Below are positions 1 to 8,368 of a stretch of 25,699 bases of DNA, piece after piece (position 1 is the stretch's first letter; the number at the start of each line of letters is the position of its first letter). This DNA is from JAXLQL01 sp046331625 (GTDB taxonomy: Bacteria; Acidobacteriota; Terriglobia; Bryobacterales; Bryobacteraceae). The translations under genes and the position numbers were made by a program. The notes under the pieces are model-generated. The model was not told the origin of the DNA, ran no database searches, and saw nothing but the letters and a program-made list of their open reading frames with translations. The DNA is taken from contig JAXLQL010000058.1 of the NCBI GenBank assembly GCA_046331625.1, positions 1 to 25,699 of the forward strand, in the 5' to 3' direction.

Positions 1-1
1 C

Positions 2-688
2 AAAACTTTGGCTGGGTTGGCTGCCTGCAAACGGCACAAGCTCATTACCGGAGTGGCTACCAGCGTCTGCCAGACCAACCGCGACCTCGTGACGGAATCA
101 TGGCTCCGCCGTCTCATCGAGATGGGCGTTCACTACGCGTGGTTCCACACCTATCGCCCCGTGGGACCCAAGGCGAACCCCGAACTCGCCCTCACGCCGG
201 AACAGATTGTCGAAGTCCGCCGCTTCGTCGTGAAGATGCGCTCGCGCCTGCCCCTCGCAATCGTGGATGCCTACTGGGACGACAAAGGCGAAGCGCTTTG
301 CCCCATGGCCACCGGCGTCAGCCACCACATCAGTCCGTATGGCGACATCGAGCCCTGCCCCATCATTCAGTTCGCCCGGGAAACCATTGGCGATCGCGAG
401 AGCGTCTTTGAAACCATGACGCAGAGCGCCTTTTTGCGCGACTTCCGCCAAGTCGCCGCCAAAGCCACGCAGGGCTGCGTAGTGCTCGAGCGGCCAGACC
501 TGGTGCGCGAACTGGTCGCCCGCCATGGCGCTCGCGACACCACGCAGCGTCAGACCGCGCTCGTCGAAATCGATTCCATGCGGCCCCGCACCAGCCAGCA
601 TCAGCCGGGCCACGAGATTCCCGAAGACCACTGGGCTTACCGCTTCGCCAAGAAGCATTGGTTCTTCGGCTTCGGAGCGTACTCGTAA
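2..688 (+). CDS. radical SAM/SPASM-like protein, C-terminal part (5' truncated)
   Basis: The frame is open to the window edge, so the N-terminus, including any CxxxCxxC radical SAM motif, lies outside. The visible 228 or so residues look like the end of a TIM-barrel radical SAM enzyme followed by an auxiliary Fe-S region. Counted from the TTG at position 8, cysteines at about 98 (LCPM), 117 (EPCPI) and 157 (QGC) are spaced like SPASM-type ligands, and the stretch HHISPYGDIEPCP is typical of such domains. The gene ends TAATG, sharing one base with the ATG of the DUF116-polyprenyl synthase gene, so the two are almost certainly co-translated. Seen: cysteines and overlap. Inferred: an oxidative or C-H-activating tailoring step on a terpenoid or its carrier. 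I cannot tell whether it is related to HpnH; the visible part does not resemble the HpnH C-terminus. Confidence 0.75.
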   Translation, partial: KTLAGLAACKRHKLITGVATSVCQTNRDLVTESWLRRLIEMGVHYAWFHTYRPVGPKANPELALTPEQIVEVRRFVVKMRSRLPLAIVDAYWDDKGEALCPMATGVSHHISPYGDIEPCPIIQFARETIGDRESVFETMTQSAFLRDFRQVAAKATQGCVVLERPDLVRELVARHGARDTTQRQTALVEIDSMRPRTSQHQPGHEIPEDHWAYRFAKKHWFFGFGAYS

Positions 689-2406
689 TGCTTGTCACGA
701 TCGAAACACCGCGCGCCGTCCCGGTGCAAGCCTTGCGCACGCCGCAGGAGAGCATTCCGCAAACTCGTGAGGAGCGCGAAGGGCTCCGCCTCGTGATCGC
801 GCGCTACGTTGCCGCCAATCGCGAAACGCTCACGCCTCCGCTGGTGCTCGATGAGTTGCGCATACACGCCGAGAAGCTGGTGGCCCAAGCCGGCATGCCG
901 GCCATCTACACAGACTACGTCGGCGTGCTGCTCAACAACGAAGTTTGGCGCGAACAACTCGCCCCGGTTCCGTTCGAGCGCCGCCTTCTGCTGCTGCCCA
1001 AGTGCCTGCGCGTGGAAGACCGCTGCCCTGCCCCGTTCGATGAACTCGGCCTGCTGTGCAAGCAATGCGGACTCTGCACCATTCAGGACCTGCAATCGGA
1101 AGCCGAACGCCTTGGCTACGCCGTGCTGGTGGCCGAAGGTTCGGCGCTCGTGATGGCGCTGATCCAAACGGGAAAGATTGACGCGATCGTTGGTGTGAGT
1201 TGTCTCTCGGTGCTCGAGAAAGCGTTCCCTTACATGGAATCGGCCGCGATTCCCGGCGTCGCGATTCCGCTGCTCCAAGACGACTGCAAAGACACCACCA
1301 TCGATGTCGAGTGGATCTGGGACATGATCCACTTGACCAGCGATGACCGCACGTGGCGGCTCGACATCGATCGCTTGCGCCAAGACGTGCAGTCGTGGTT
1401 CGCGCCCGCAGCGATGGATTCGCTGCTCGGCGGACCCGCGGTGAGCGAAACCGATCGCATCGCTCGCGAATGGCTCGGCCGCGATGGCAAACGCTGGCGT
1501 CCGTTGCTCACCGCCTGTGCCTACCAAGCGCTGCAAGACGATCCGCACGCGCCGGTCCCCGAGGGAATCCGCAAGGTCGCGCTCGCGGTGGAGTGCTTCC
1601 ACAAAGCCTCGCTGATTCACGACGACATCGAAGACAATGACGACGAGCGCTATGGCCGCCAGACGCTCCATGCCGAATACGGCGTGCCCGTCGCGTTGAA
1701 CGCGGGGGACCTGCTCCTCGGCGAAGGCTATCGGCTCATCGCGGAATCGGGCGCGCCTCCGCAAGCGATCGCCCAGATGCTGCGCATCGCAGCCGAAGGC
1801 CATCGCACGCTGTGCCTGGGCCAAGGCGCGGAATTGTGCTGGGCTCGCGTCCAGCGCCCGCTCGGTGTGAATGATGTGCTCGCGATCTTCAAACAAAAGA
1901 CGGCTCCCGCGTTTGAAGTGGCTCTCCGCCTGGGAGCGGCTTTCGCCGGAGCCGACGAAGCCGTCCATGCTGTGCTTACCAAGTACAGCGAAGCGCTCGG
2001 CATCGCCTACCAGATTCGTGACGACCTCGATGACCTCGCCGCCGAAACAGCCGCCGGCGCACGCATCAAGCCGACCTTGCCGCTCGCCGACGCCTTCCAA
2101 CGCCTGCGCGGCGAAGACAAGGCTTTCGTCGAGAGCATCTGGACCGCGCAATCCCTCTCAGCCTCAGACGCCGATCGCCTCGGCGTCCTTATCGGCCAGC
2201 ACGCGGTGGAACAGCGCGGCCGCCAGTTGCTCGAATCCTATAAAGAAGCCGCCGTGCGCTCGTTGCCTGACCTGCACAACGCCAGCTTGAAGGGCCTGCT
2301 GCGACGCATGATCGGGAAAATCTTCCGGGTGGAAATCCAGGGGTGGTGCAGTGAGTTTGAGGCTCGAAATGCTGCAAGTGGCGAGACTCGCGCCACGGCA
2401 GCTTGA
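688..2406 (+). CDS. DUF116-polyprenyl synthase fusion protein
   Basis: 572 residues from the ATG at 688; an in-frame TTG at 658 lies inside the upstream gene and is unlikely. Residues about 30-220 are a DUF116-type domain with cysteines at 106, 113, 124, 127, 130, 172 and 200, including a CKQCGLC cluster that suggests Fe-S or metal binding. Residues about 245-560 are an all-alpha trans-prenyl diphosphate synthase with GKRWRP near 267, first Asp-rich motif DDIED at 312-316, a KT pair near 404, and second motif DDLDD at 445-449. Both metal-binding motifs are intact, so it should condense IPP with an allylic diphosphate; chain length cannot be read reliably. The family is normally about 300 residues and stand-alone, so the N-terminal DUF116 fusion is unusual. 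It overlaps the next gene by 56 bases and lies in a terpenoid-type operon. Confidence 0.88.
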   Translation: MLVTIETPRAVPVQALRTPQESIPQTREEREGLRLVIARYVAANRETLTPPLVLDELRIHAEKLVAQAGMPAIYTDYVGVLLNNEVWREQLAPVPFERRLLLLPKCLRVEDRCPAPFDELGLLCKQCGLCTIQDLQSEAERLGYAVLVAEGSALVMALIQTGKIDAIVGVSCLSVLEKAFPYMESAAIPGVAIPLLQDDCKDTTIDVEWIWDMIHLTSDDRTWRLDIDRLRQDVQSWFAPAAMDSLLGGPAVSETDRIAREWLGRDGKRWRPLLTACAYQALQDDPHAPVPEGIRKVALAVECFHKASLIHDDIEDNDDERYGRQTLHAEYGVPVALNAGDLLLGEGYRLIAESGAPPQAIAQMLRIAAEGHRTLCLGQGAELCWARVQRPLGVNDVLAIFKQKTAPAFEVALRLGAAFAGADEAVHAVLTKYSEALGIAYQIRDDLDDLAAETAAGARIKPTLPLADAFQRLRGEDKAFVESIWTAQSLSASDADRLGVLIGQHAVEQRGRQLLESYKEAAVRSLPDLHNASLKGLLRRMIGKIFRVEIQGWCSEFEARNAASGETRATAA

Positions 2407-3229
2407 CGATTCGCGAGACCTGGTCGAATCGTTCCTGCGCAGTCAGATCCATCCGTGCGGCGCATTCGCCGATCGCGCCGGGCAACCCGATGTCTACTAC
2501 ACCGTCTTCGGCCTCGAAGGGCTGATCGCGCTCCATGCCGAGCCGCCGGTCGACGCCATCGCGACCTACCTTCGCACTCTCGGCGATGGCGCGGCACTCG
2601 ACTTCGTCCACCTCGCCTGCCTCGCGCGTGCGTGGGCCGGAATCTCGCGCCATCGAGATGCGCCCGCTGACGCGATCCTCGCCCGCGTCGAACAGCACCG
2701 AACACCGGACGGTGGCTTCAGCCAGGCTCCCGCGTCGGCGCACGGCACCGCGTACGCTGCGTTCCTGGCGCTCGGTGCTTATCAAGATCTCGACCGAACC
2801 TTGCCTCATCCCGAGCGGCTTCTTGCGTCACTCACTGGCCTGCGAGCAACCGATGGCGGCTATGCGAACATGCCCGGCGCGTCCGCTGGCGTCACCACCG
2901 CGACCGCCGCAGCCATCGCGCTCCAGCGCCAACTCGGCGCTGACCCCGAGCCCGCTCTCGCCCAGTGGCTCCTCGCGCGCCGCCTCCCCTCGGGCGGTTT
3001 CTTCGCGCTCCCCGGCGCACCGATCCCCGACCTGCTTTCCACGGCAACTGCACTGCACGCGCTCGCCGGACTGCAAGTGCCGCTCGACTCGCTGCGCGAA
3101 CCCTGCCTCGACTTCATCGACTCACTCTGGACCAATCGCGGCGGCTTCTACGGCCACTGGTCCGATGACGCCATCGACACCGAGTACACTTATTACGCTC
3201 TGCTGTCACTCGGGCACTTGGCCGCTTGA
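2351..3229 (+). CDS. prenyltransferase/squalene-oxidase-repeat protein (single alpha-alpha barrel)
   Basis: 292 residues from a GTG at 2351 preceded by AGGGG. An in-frame ATG at 2369, preceded by GAGG at good spacing, is an equally good start. Repeated helix pairs with glycine-rich turns (TPDGGFS, ATDGGYA, PSGGFF, NRGGFY) and the ending EYTYYALLSLGHL are typical of protein-prenyltransferase beta subunits and squalene-cyclase half-domains. At about 290 residues it is one alpha-alpha barrel, half of a class II cyclase. I see no DxDD motif and no clear Asp-Cys-His zinc site in the usual C-terminal positions, so neither canonical cyclase nor protein prenyltransferase chemistry is assured. It starts inside the synthase gene and ends TGATG, overlapping the next start. 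Inferred role: substrate binding or a second step in the same pathway. Confidence 0.8.
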   Translation: MSLRLEMLQVARLAPRQLDDSRDLVESFLRSQIHPCGAFADRAGQPDVYYTVFGLEGLIALHAEPPVDAIATYLRTLGDGAALDFVHLACLARAWAGISRHRDAPADAILARVEQHRTPDGGFSQAPASAHGTAYAAFLALGAYQDLDRTLPHPERLLASLTGLRATDGGYANMPGASAGVTTATAAAIALQRQLGADPEPALAQWLLARRLPSGGFFALPGAPIPDLLSTATALHALAGLQVPLDSLREPCLDFIDSLWTNRGGFYGHWSDDAIDTEYTYYALLSLGHLAA

Positions 3230-3636
3230 TGATCGATCGCCTCGCACTCGACGAAACCGTTCGCAACCTCGCCACGCGACTGCTCGAACAGCGCAACAAC
3301 GGCGGTCGGTGGCGCGGGCAGCCTTCGAGCAGCGCACTCTCCACCACCACCGCCATCTCCGCGCTGACACTCGCCGCGGGCGATGACGTCGCGCCCGGAA
3401 TCGCATGGCTCCTGACCACGCGCCTGCTCGAACAACGCACCGGCGGCGGATGGTGGCGCCGACATCTTTCGAGTAGCGCACTTTCCAGGGCCACCGCGGT
3501 CTCCGCGTTGACACTCGCCGCAGGCGGCGACGTCACGCCCGGAATCGCTTGCCTCGCAGCAAGTCAGTGCTGGACATTCGCGATTGCGTGTTCAGCCGAA
3601 CGCCATAGGTCCACGGCGGAATGCGCCGCTCAATGA
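3229..3636 (+). pseudogene. decayed partial duplicate of the cyclase 5' end
   Basis: The frame runs 135 codons from the ATG at 3229, which overlaps the previous stop as TGATG, to a TGA that overlaps the cyclase start at 3633 as ATGA. It contains two partial copies of the N-terminus of the downstream cyclase. Copy A (3229-3411) matches cyclase residues 1-60, starting with the same MIDRLALDETVRNL. Copy B (3418-3632) matches residues 16-65, then skips about 21 residues and resumes near residue 87 with CWTFAIA and SAERH, against CWCAFAIA and RASERH in the cyclase. It lacks the DxDD region and nearly all QW repeats, so it cannot be a cyclase. There is no frameshift, and both ends are translationally coupled, so a residual role in coupling translation to the cyclase is possible. 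Most likely it is a remnant of unequal recombination. Confidence 0.75.
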
Positions 3637-3962
3637 TCGATCGCCTCGCACTCGACGAAACCGTTCGCAACCTCATCACGCGACTGCTCGAACAACGCAC
3701 CAGCGGCGGATGGTGGCGCGGACATCTTTCGAGCAGCGCGCTCTCCACGGCCACTGCGGTCTCCGCGCTGACGCTCGCCGCGGGCGACGACGTCACTCCT
3801 GGACTCACTTGGCTCGCCGCCAATCAGAATCCCGACGGCGGCTGGGGCGACACCGTCATCAGCAAAAGCAACATCAGCACCACGCTGCTTTGCTGGTGCG
3901 CCTTCGCCATCGCCCGCGCGTCCGAACGCCACGCCTCCACCGTGCAGAGCGCCGAGGATTGG
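3229..3962 (+). repeat. three partial direct repeats of the cyclase 5' coding region
   Basis: Copies start at 3229, 3418 and 3633. About 40 bases following the ATG are identical in the first and third copies (offset 404). The shared segment encoding RLLEQR to LTLAAG occurs three times, at offsets 144 and 260 bases. The second copy carries an in-frame deletion. The copies differ by scattered substitutions, so the duplication is not very recent. Confidence 0.85.
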
Positions 3963-5378
3963 CTCACGCGCGAAGCCGGATCGCTCGAGCCCTCGCGGCT
4001 CGTGGAAGCGATCCTGCGCCGCTACGGTAACGACCGCACGTTCTCGGTCCCAATCCTCACGGTGATGGCGATCGCTGGCAAGCTCGGCGCAGGACGCGAC
4101 GCCTGGCGCGACATTCCGCAGTTGCCATTCGAACTCGCCGCCTTTCCGCATCAGTTGTTCGGATGGCTTCGGCTGCCGGTGGTCAGCTATGCACTCCCTG
4201 CGTTGATCGCCATCGGACAGGTGCGCCATCATCATCGCCCCTCGGCGAATCCCCTGCTTCGCGCTGCCCGCAATTCGCTCATCCCGAAAACGCTCAGTCT
4301 GCTCGGCGACATCCAGCCCACCACCGGCGGATACCTCGAAGCCACTCCGCTCACCAGCTTCGTGCTCATGAGCCTCGCCTCCGCCGGCGGTCAAAACCAC
4401 TGCGTAGTCACCGACGGCGTGCGATTCCTCCGAGCCTCCATGCGCGCAGACGGAAGCTGGCCCATCGACACCGATCTCGCCACATGGGTCACCACGCTAT
4501 CGGTGAATGCGCTCGCCGCGCAGCCGGGCATGCGCAATCTCATCGACGCTTCCGCCATCCGGCAGTGGCTCCTCGCGCAACAGTACCGCAAGGAGCATCC
4601 CTACACACACGCCGCGCCCGGTGGCTGGGCTTGGACGCCGTTGCCCGGTGGGGTCCCCGACGCTGACGACACGCCCGGAGCACTGCTCGCACTGCGGAAC
4701 CTCGGGCCCATTGATGACGCCGCAAGCAACGCCGCACACGCTGGAGTCAACTGGCTCATCGATCTGCAAAACAGCGACGGCGGCATGCCCACCTTCTGTC
4801 GCGGATGGGGCAAGCTCCCGTTTGACCGCAGCGGCGCGGACCTCACGGCGCACGCCATCGCCGCATGGCGCGCCTGGCTCCCAGATCTCGACGCGGACAC
4901 CCGCGCGCGAACCGAACGCGCACTCGCTCGCGCCAACTCATACCTCGCGCGCACGCAAAACGAGGACGGCTCCTGGACCCCGCTCTGGTTCGGCAACCAA
5001 CACGCGCCCTCCGACGAGAATCCACTCTACGGCACCGCTCGCACCGTGATCGCGCTCGCCGGCTCGGTCTCGCCCCTGCTCCCCAAAGCCATCCAGTCGA
5101 TCGAAGCTGCGCAGAACCAAGACGGAGGATGGGGCGGCGCTCCCGGAACGCCTTCATCGATCGAAGAGACATCGCTCGCCGTGCATGCTCTCGCATCCGC
5201 CGGCGCGCCCGCCTGTCTGGCGCATGGAGCGCAGTGGCTCATCCAAGCAACCAACCGCGGAACCGAAACTCCGCCCTCGCCGATCGGACTCTACTTCGCC
5301 CGCCTCTGGTATTTCGAGGATCTCTATCCGCTCATCTTCTCCACCGCGGCATTGGTGCGAGCCCGGAAATACCTCTAA
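3633..5378 (+). CDS. class II terpene cyclase, squalene-hopene cyclase family
   Basis: 581 residues from the ATG at 3633 (an in-frame ATG at 3621 is possible). The catalytic class II acid motif is D343-A-D345-D346-T, as in squalene-hopene cyclases. QW-type repeats are seen at QNPDGGWG (about 65), RADGSW (271), QNSDGG (379), QNEDGSW (442) and QNQDGGWG (494). YGTARTVIAL near 466 and IGLYFARLWYFEDLYPLIF near 551 match conserved regions of the family. It should start cyclisation by protonating a double bond or epoxide of a polyprenyl substrate, as a monotopic membrane protein. It is somewhat shorter than typical bacterial SHC (about 630). No HpnC/D/E squalene-making genes are in view, and the gene is coupled to a prenyl diphosphate synthase, so the substrate may not be squalene. 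It overlaps the convergent downstream gene by 4 bases. Confidence 0.9.
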   Translation: MIDRLALDETVRNLITRLLEQRTSGGWWRGHLSSSALSTATAVSALTLAAGDDVTPGLTWLAANQNPDGGWGDTVISKSNISTTLLCWCAFAIARASERHASTVQSAEDWLTREAGSLEPSRLVEAILRRYGNDRTFSVPILTVMAIAGKLGAGRDAWRDIPQLPFELAAFPHQLFGWLRLPVVSYALPALIAIGQVRHHHRPSANPLLRAARNSLIPKTLSLLGDIQPTTGGYLEATPLTSFVLMSLASAGGQNHCVVTDGVRFLRASMRADGSWPIDTDLATWVTTLSVNALAAQPGMRNLIDASAIRQWLLAQQYRKEHPYTHAAPGGWAWTPLPGGVPDADDTPGALLALRNLGPIDDAASNAAHAGVNWLIDLQNSDGGMPTFCRGWGKLPFDRSGADLTAHAIAAWRAWLPDLDADTRARTERALARANSYLARTQNEDGSWTPLWFGNQHAPSDENPLYGTARTVIALAGSVSPLLPKAIQSIEAAQNQDGGWGGAPGTPSSIEETSLAVHALASAGAPACLAHGAQWLIQATNRGTETPPSPIGLYFARLWYFEDLYPLIFSTAALVRARKYL

Positions 5379-6694
5379 TACTGCGCGCAACCGGTGTACG
5401 TAAAATACGTTGCCGCCCCCTCAGCCCCCGGGTCGCCGGACCACGGGCCCCATCCATCGTTCAACTGCGGCGAGCAGCTACTTCCGTTCATGCACACCCG
5501 AACGGCCGCGAAGTAGGATTCGGTGGTGGGGGGGCGGCGGCCAGCTTGGCAGAACGCGGTATCAGGAATCGTTTGCCGGCCGTCCAGGATCGCTCCGGTT
5601 ACGCCTGGTGCCGACAGCCCCAGTCTCACCAAGCCTCCCGTTTGTGCCCGAGTAACGCGCCACTGGTAGACCTGATTTGCCGTCTCCCCGTTCGCATCTG
5701 GCACAGGCGTCCACATCAGCGAGCGATCCGGACCTCCCGCGATTACGTCTGAATACACGATGCTCGGGGCATTCGGCGGCCGGCCTCGCACTAGGAACGG
5801 AATTGCCGGTCCCAGCACAGCGCTCTGAGGACCGATCGCTGCAACGATCGCATCGTATCTCGTCATCGGATTCAGATAGGCCGCATAGAAATTGTTTGAC
5901 GTGAAGACATCCAGCGCTGCACCGTTCCGCGAAAAATCCAAGACGTACAAGTGGTACCGGTAGGAGCCATCGCCCGGATCGCCAGCGACGCGGTTCCACG
6001 CAAAGAAAACTCCGGGAGCCGCCGCGCCCGAATCAATCGTCGTTCCCGAAATCGGCGCCGACAGAATCGGAACCACCGGATTCCCGAATGCTGGGTTGAT
6101 CTCGAACGCCGTGCTCACCGGACCGCATCCGTCACCCGTACAAGACTGGATCACCACTAGGGCGCGCCCGTTCGGAACCAGAAAGCTCGTCGAGTTCGGC
6201 CCCGCTTGCTGCGCCGCTACCGTGAGCGCGCCGCCTCCCGGACCCGTGTTCGGCTGCACGACGTGCGCCAGATAGAAGTCGCCTTGCGACACGGCCGCCC
6301 ATGAACAGTTCACGCGATTCTGGCTGTTCTCATTCAGCACCTGGCACGAAGCGCTTGTCGGCGCTACGCCAGGAGCAGGGCGGTTCGCCACGGTGAACAG
6401 GGTCGTGCTCACGGTCGAACAAGTGGGCGAGCACTTCCGAAGTTCCAGGCGATACGGCCCGGAACGCATCGTGTACACCGCGTTCGTTCCTTGCGTTGCC
6501 TGAAAAATCAGCTCCGGCACGCTGGTGACGGAATTCGTGATCCGGAATTGGTAGAACTCTCCGGTGGCGGGCGCCGGGCTCCACTGAAAAACGACCAACG
6601 AATTCGTAATTGTAGAGTTGTTGACCGGGCTGATGAGAGTCTGCGAGAAAATCGAACCAGCCGAGCAGAGGGCGAGTAGTAACGTTCTCCTCAT
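5375..6694 (-). CDS. secreted Ig/FnIII-like repeat protein of unknown function
   Basis: 439 residues with an N-terminal signal peptide (MRRTLLLALCSAGSIFSQ, likely cut after the FSQ region). The body is rich in Ser, Thr, Pro and Asn and shows several beta-sandwich-like units beginning with phrases such as SPVNNSTI, LSAPISGTTIDSG and PNAPSIVY, each followed by a W-containing strand (FQWSP, FAWNR, LMWTP, YQWRV). These resemble fibronectin III or Ig-like domains of exported acidobacterial proteins. Paired cysteines (for example CSPTCS, CTGDGCG) could form disulfides outside the cytoplasm. I see no catalytic motif. A GAGG precedes the start by a few bases. Its stop (TAG, complement of 5375-5377) overlaps the cyclase stop by 4 bases, tail to tail. 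It is transcribed divergently from the esterase with a 53-base gap. Confidence 0.72.
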   Translation of the reverse strand: MRRTLLLALCSAGSIFSQTLISPVNNSTITNSLVVFQWSPAPATGEFYQFRITNSVTSVPELIFQATQGTNAVYTMRSGPYRLELRKCSPTCSTVSTTLFTVANRPAPGVAPTSASCQVLNENSQNRVNCSWAAVSQGDFYLAHVVQPNTGPGGGALTVAAQQAGPNSTSFLVPNGRALVVIQSCTGDGCGPVSTAFEINPAFGNPVVPILSAPISGTTIDSGAAAPGVFFAWNRVAGDPGDGSYRYHLYVLDFSRNGAALDVFTSNNFYAAYLNPMTRYDAIVAAIGPQSAVLGPAIPFLVRGRPPNAPSIVYSDVIAGGPDRSLMWTPVPDANGETANQVYQWRVTRAQTGGLVRLGLSAPGVTGAILDGRQTIPDTAFCQAGRRPPTTESYFAAVRVCMNGSSCSPQLNDGWGPWSGDPGAEGAATYFTYTGCAQY

Positions 6695-6747
6695 GCCTCG
6701 AGCATATCACCAGCGGGACCGAATCATGCTATCGTGATCCGCACGCC

Positions 6748-8307
6748 ATGCATTCCAGACGCGTCTTCCTGCAACAAGCGGCCGGCTTTGCGCTAGCCGC
6801 CGAACCCACGCACGTCACCGCCGAAACCACTCATGGAAAAGTGCGGGGCATCGACAACGCCGGCATCAAGACCTTCAAAGGAATCCCCTACGGAGCGGCG
6901 ACATCCGGAGGCAATCGCTTCATGCCTCCGGCCGATCCCACCAAGTGGACCGCCACGCGCGACGCCCTGACCTGGGGACCCACCGCTCCGCAATCGGAAC
7001 CCGGCTCGCGCAAACCCGCAGGATCGCCGCCCGAGAGCGAAGACTGCCTCGTGCTCAACGTCTGGACTCCCGCCATCGACGACGGACGCAAACGCCCGGT
7101 TATGTTTTGGTGCCACGGCGGCGGCTTCGCCACCGGCTCGGGTTCGGGCGCGGGCACTGACGGAACCAACCTCGCCCGCCGCGGAGACGTGGTGGTGGTC
7201 ACCGTCAATCACCGGCTCAACGTGCTCGGCTTCTCCTATCTCGAAGAATTCGGCGGCAGCGCGTTCGCCGAATCGGGCGACGTAGGCATGCTCGACATCG
7301 TTCACGCCCTGCGCTGGGTGAAGGCGAACATCACGCGGTTCGGCGGTGATCCTGGAAACGTCACCATCTTCGGCCAGTCCGGCGGCGGCCGCAAAGTCGC
7401 CACTCTGCTCGCGATGCCATCCGCGAAAGGACTCTTTCATCGCGGGATCATCGAAAGCGGCGCCACCATCACACTCGTCGAGCGCGACCAGGGCGTTCGC
7501 GTCGCCGCCGAGTTGATGTCGCAGTTGGGCCTCGAGCGATCGCGCGTGCGCGAGCTTCAGAACGTCCCGCTTGATCGCTTGATGTCCGCCTACTTCGCGG
7601 CCGTCAAGGCGATGAACGTCGATCCGATGACCATGGGCTTCTCACCCACCGTCAATGGCCGCTCCATTCCCACGCATCCGTTCCACCCTGTAGCTTCGCC
7701 CGTCTCCGCGAGCGTGCCTCTCATGCTCGGATCCACGCGCACTGAGCTCACCTCGCAGACCGATCCCGAAGCCTTCACGCTCGACGAAGCCGCCATGCGC
7801 GCACGCGTGGAAAAGCTCACCGGCATCCACACCGCGAACGTAATCGAAGTCTACCGCCGTAAGAATCCCGGAGCTTCGCCATCTGACCTTTGGTTCCTCA
7901 TCGCGAGCGACCATCGCTACAGCGCGCCTGTAATGAAGATCGCCGAGCGTCGCGCCGCTCTCGGCAAGGGACCCGTGTTCCTCTACTACTTCTGCTGGGA
8001 AACGCCCGCCGATGGCGGCCGCCTTCACTCGCCGCACGGCATCGAAGTTCCATTCGCGTTCGACAACATCAAGGCCAACCGGCTCACCTCGTCGAGTCCC
8101 GATGCGCCCGCGCTCGCTGACAAAGTTTCGAGCGCATGGATCGCCTTCGCCCGCAATGGCGATCCGAACACACCCAAGCTTCCCCGCTGGCCGAAGTTCG
8201 AATCGAAGAATCGCCCCACCATGGTCTTCAACAACGTCAGCAAGGTCGAGAACGATCCGATTCGCGAGCAACGCGAGGTGATGTTCAAGGCTTGGAACTA
8301 CTCGTAG
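6748..8307 (+). CDS. type B carboxylesterase, Tat-exported
   Basis: 519 residues. The N-terminus carries a twin-arginine motif, SRRVFLQ, followed by a hydrophobic stretch and AA-rich cleavage region, so export by Tat is likely. The alpha/beta-hydrolase features of the para-nitrobenzyl esterase family are present: oxyanion hole HGGGF at 123-127, nucleophile S211 in GQSGGG (the family more often has GESAG), acid E333 in STRTELT, and catalytic His about 430 in HGIEVPF. SEDCLVLNVWTP near 97 is the second family signature. It probably hydrolyses carboxylic esters of uncertain identity in the periplasm. The 3' end is closely repeated as a fragment at 9690-9861, showing that a second esterase copy once lay downstream. 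Confidence 0.93.
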   Translation: MHSRRVFLQQAAGFALAAEPTHVTAETTHGKVRGIDNAGIKTFKGIPYGAATSGGNRFMPPADPTKWTATRDALTWGPTAPQSEPGSRKPAGSPPESEDCLVLNVWTPAIDDGRKRPVMFWCHGGGFATGSGSGAGTDGTNLARRGDVVVVTVNHRLNVLGFSYLEEFGGSAFAESGDVGMLDIVHALRWVKANITRFGGDPGNVTIFGQSGGGRKVATLLAMPSAKGLFHRGIIESGATITLVERDQGVRVAAELMSQLGLERSRVRELQNVPLDRLMSAYFAAVKAMNVDPMTMGFSPTVNGRSIPTHPFHPVASPVSASVPLMLGSTRTELTSQTDPEAFTLDEAAMRARVEKLTGIHTANVIEVYRRKNPGASPSDLWFLIASDHRYSAPVMKIAERRAALGKGPVFLYYFCWETPADGGRLHSPHGIEVPFAFDNIKANRLTSSSPDAPALADKVSSAWIAFARNGDPNTPKLPRWPKFESKNRPTMVFNNVSKVENDPIREQREVMFKAWNYS

Positions 8308-8368
8308 TCGTGCGATACGTGTTGTCGCAGTACGAAACGGGCTAGGCGATAATGTTAAGAGAAGACCT

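Noticed and set aside
637..2151. 504-codon open frame on the minus strand opposite the DUF116-prenyl synthase gene
   Set aside because: The plus-strand protein has clear domain motifs. The antisense translation has no recognisable motif and reflects GC-rich codon bias.
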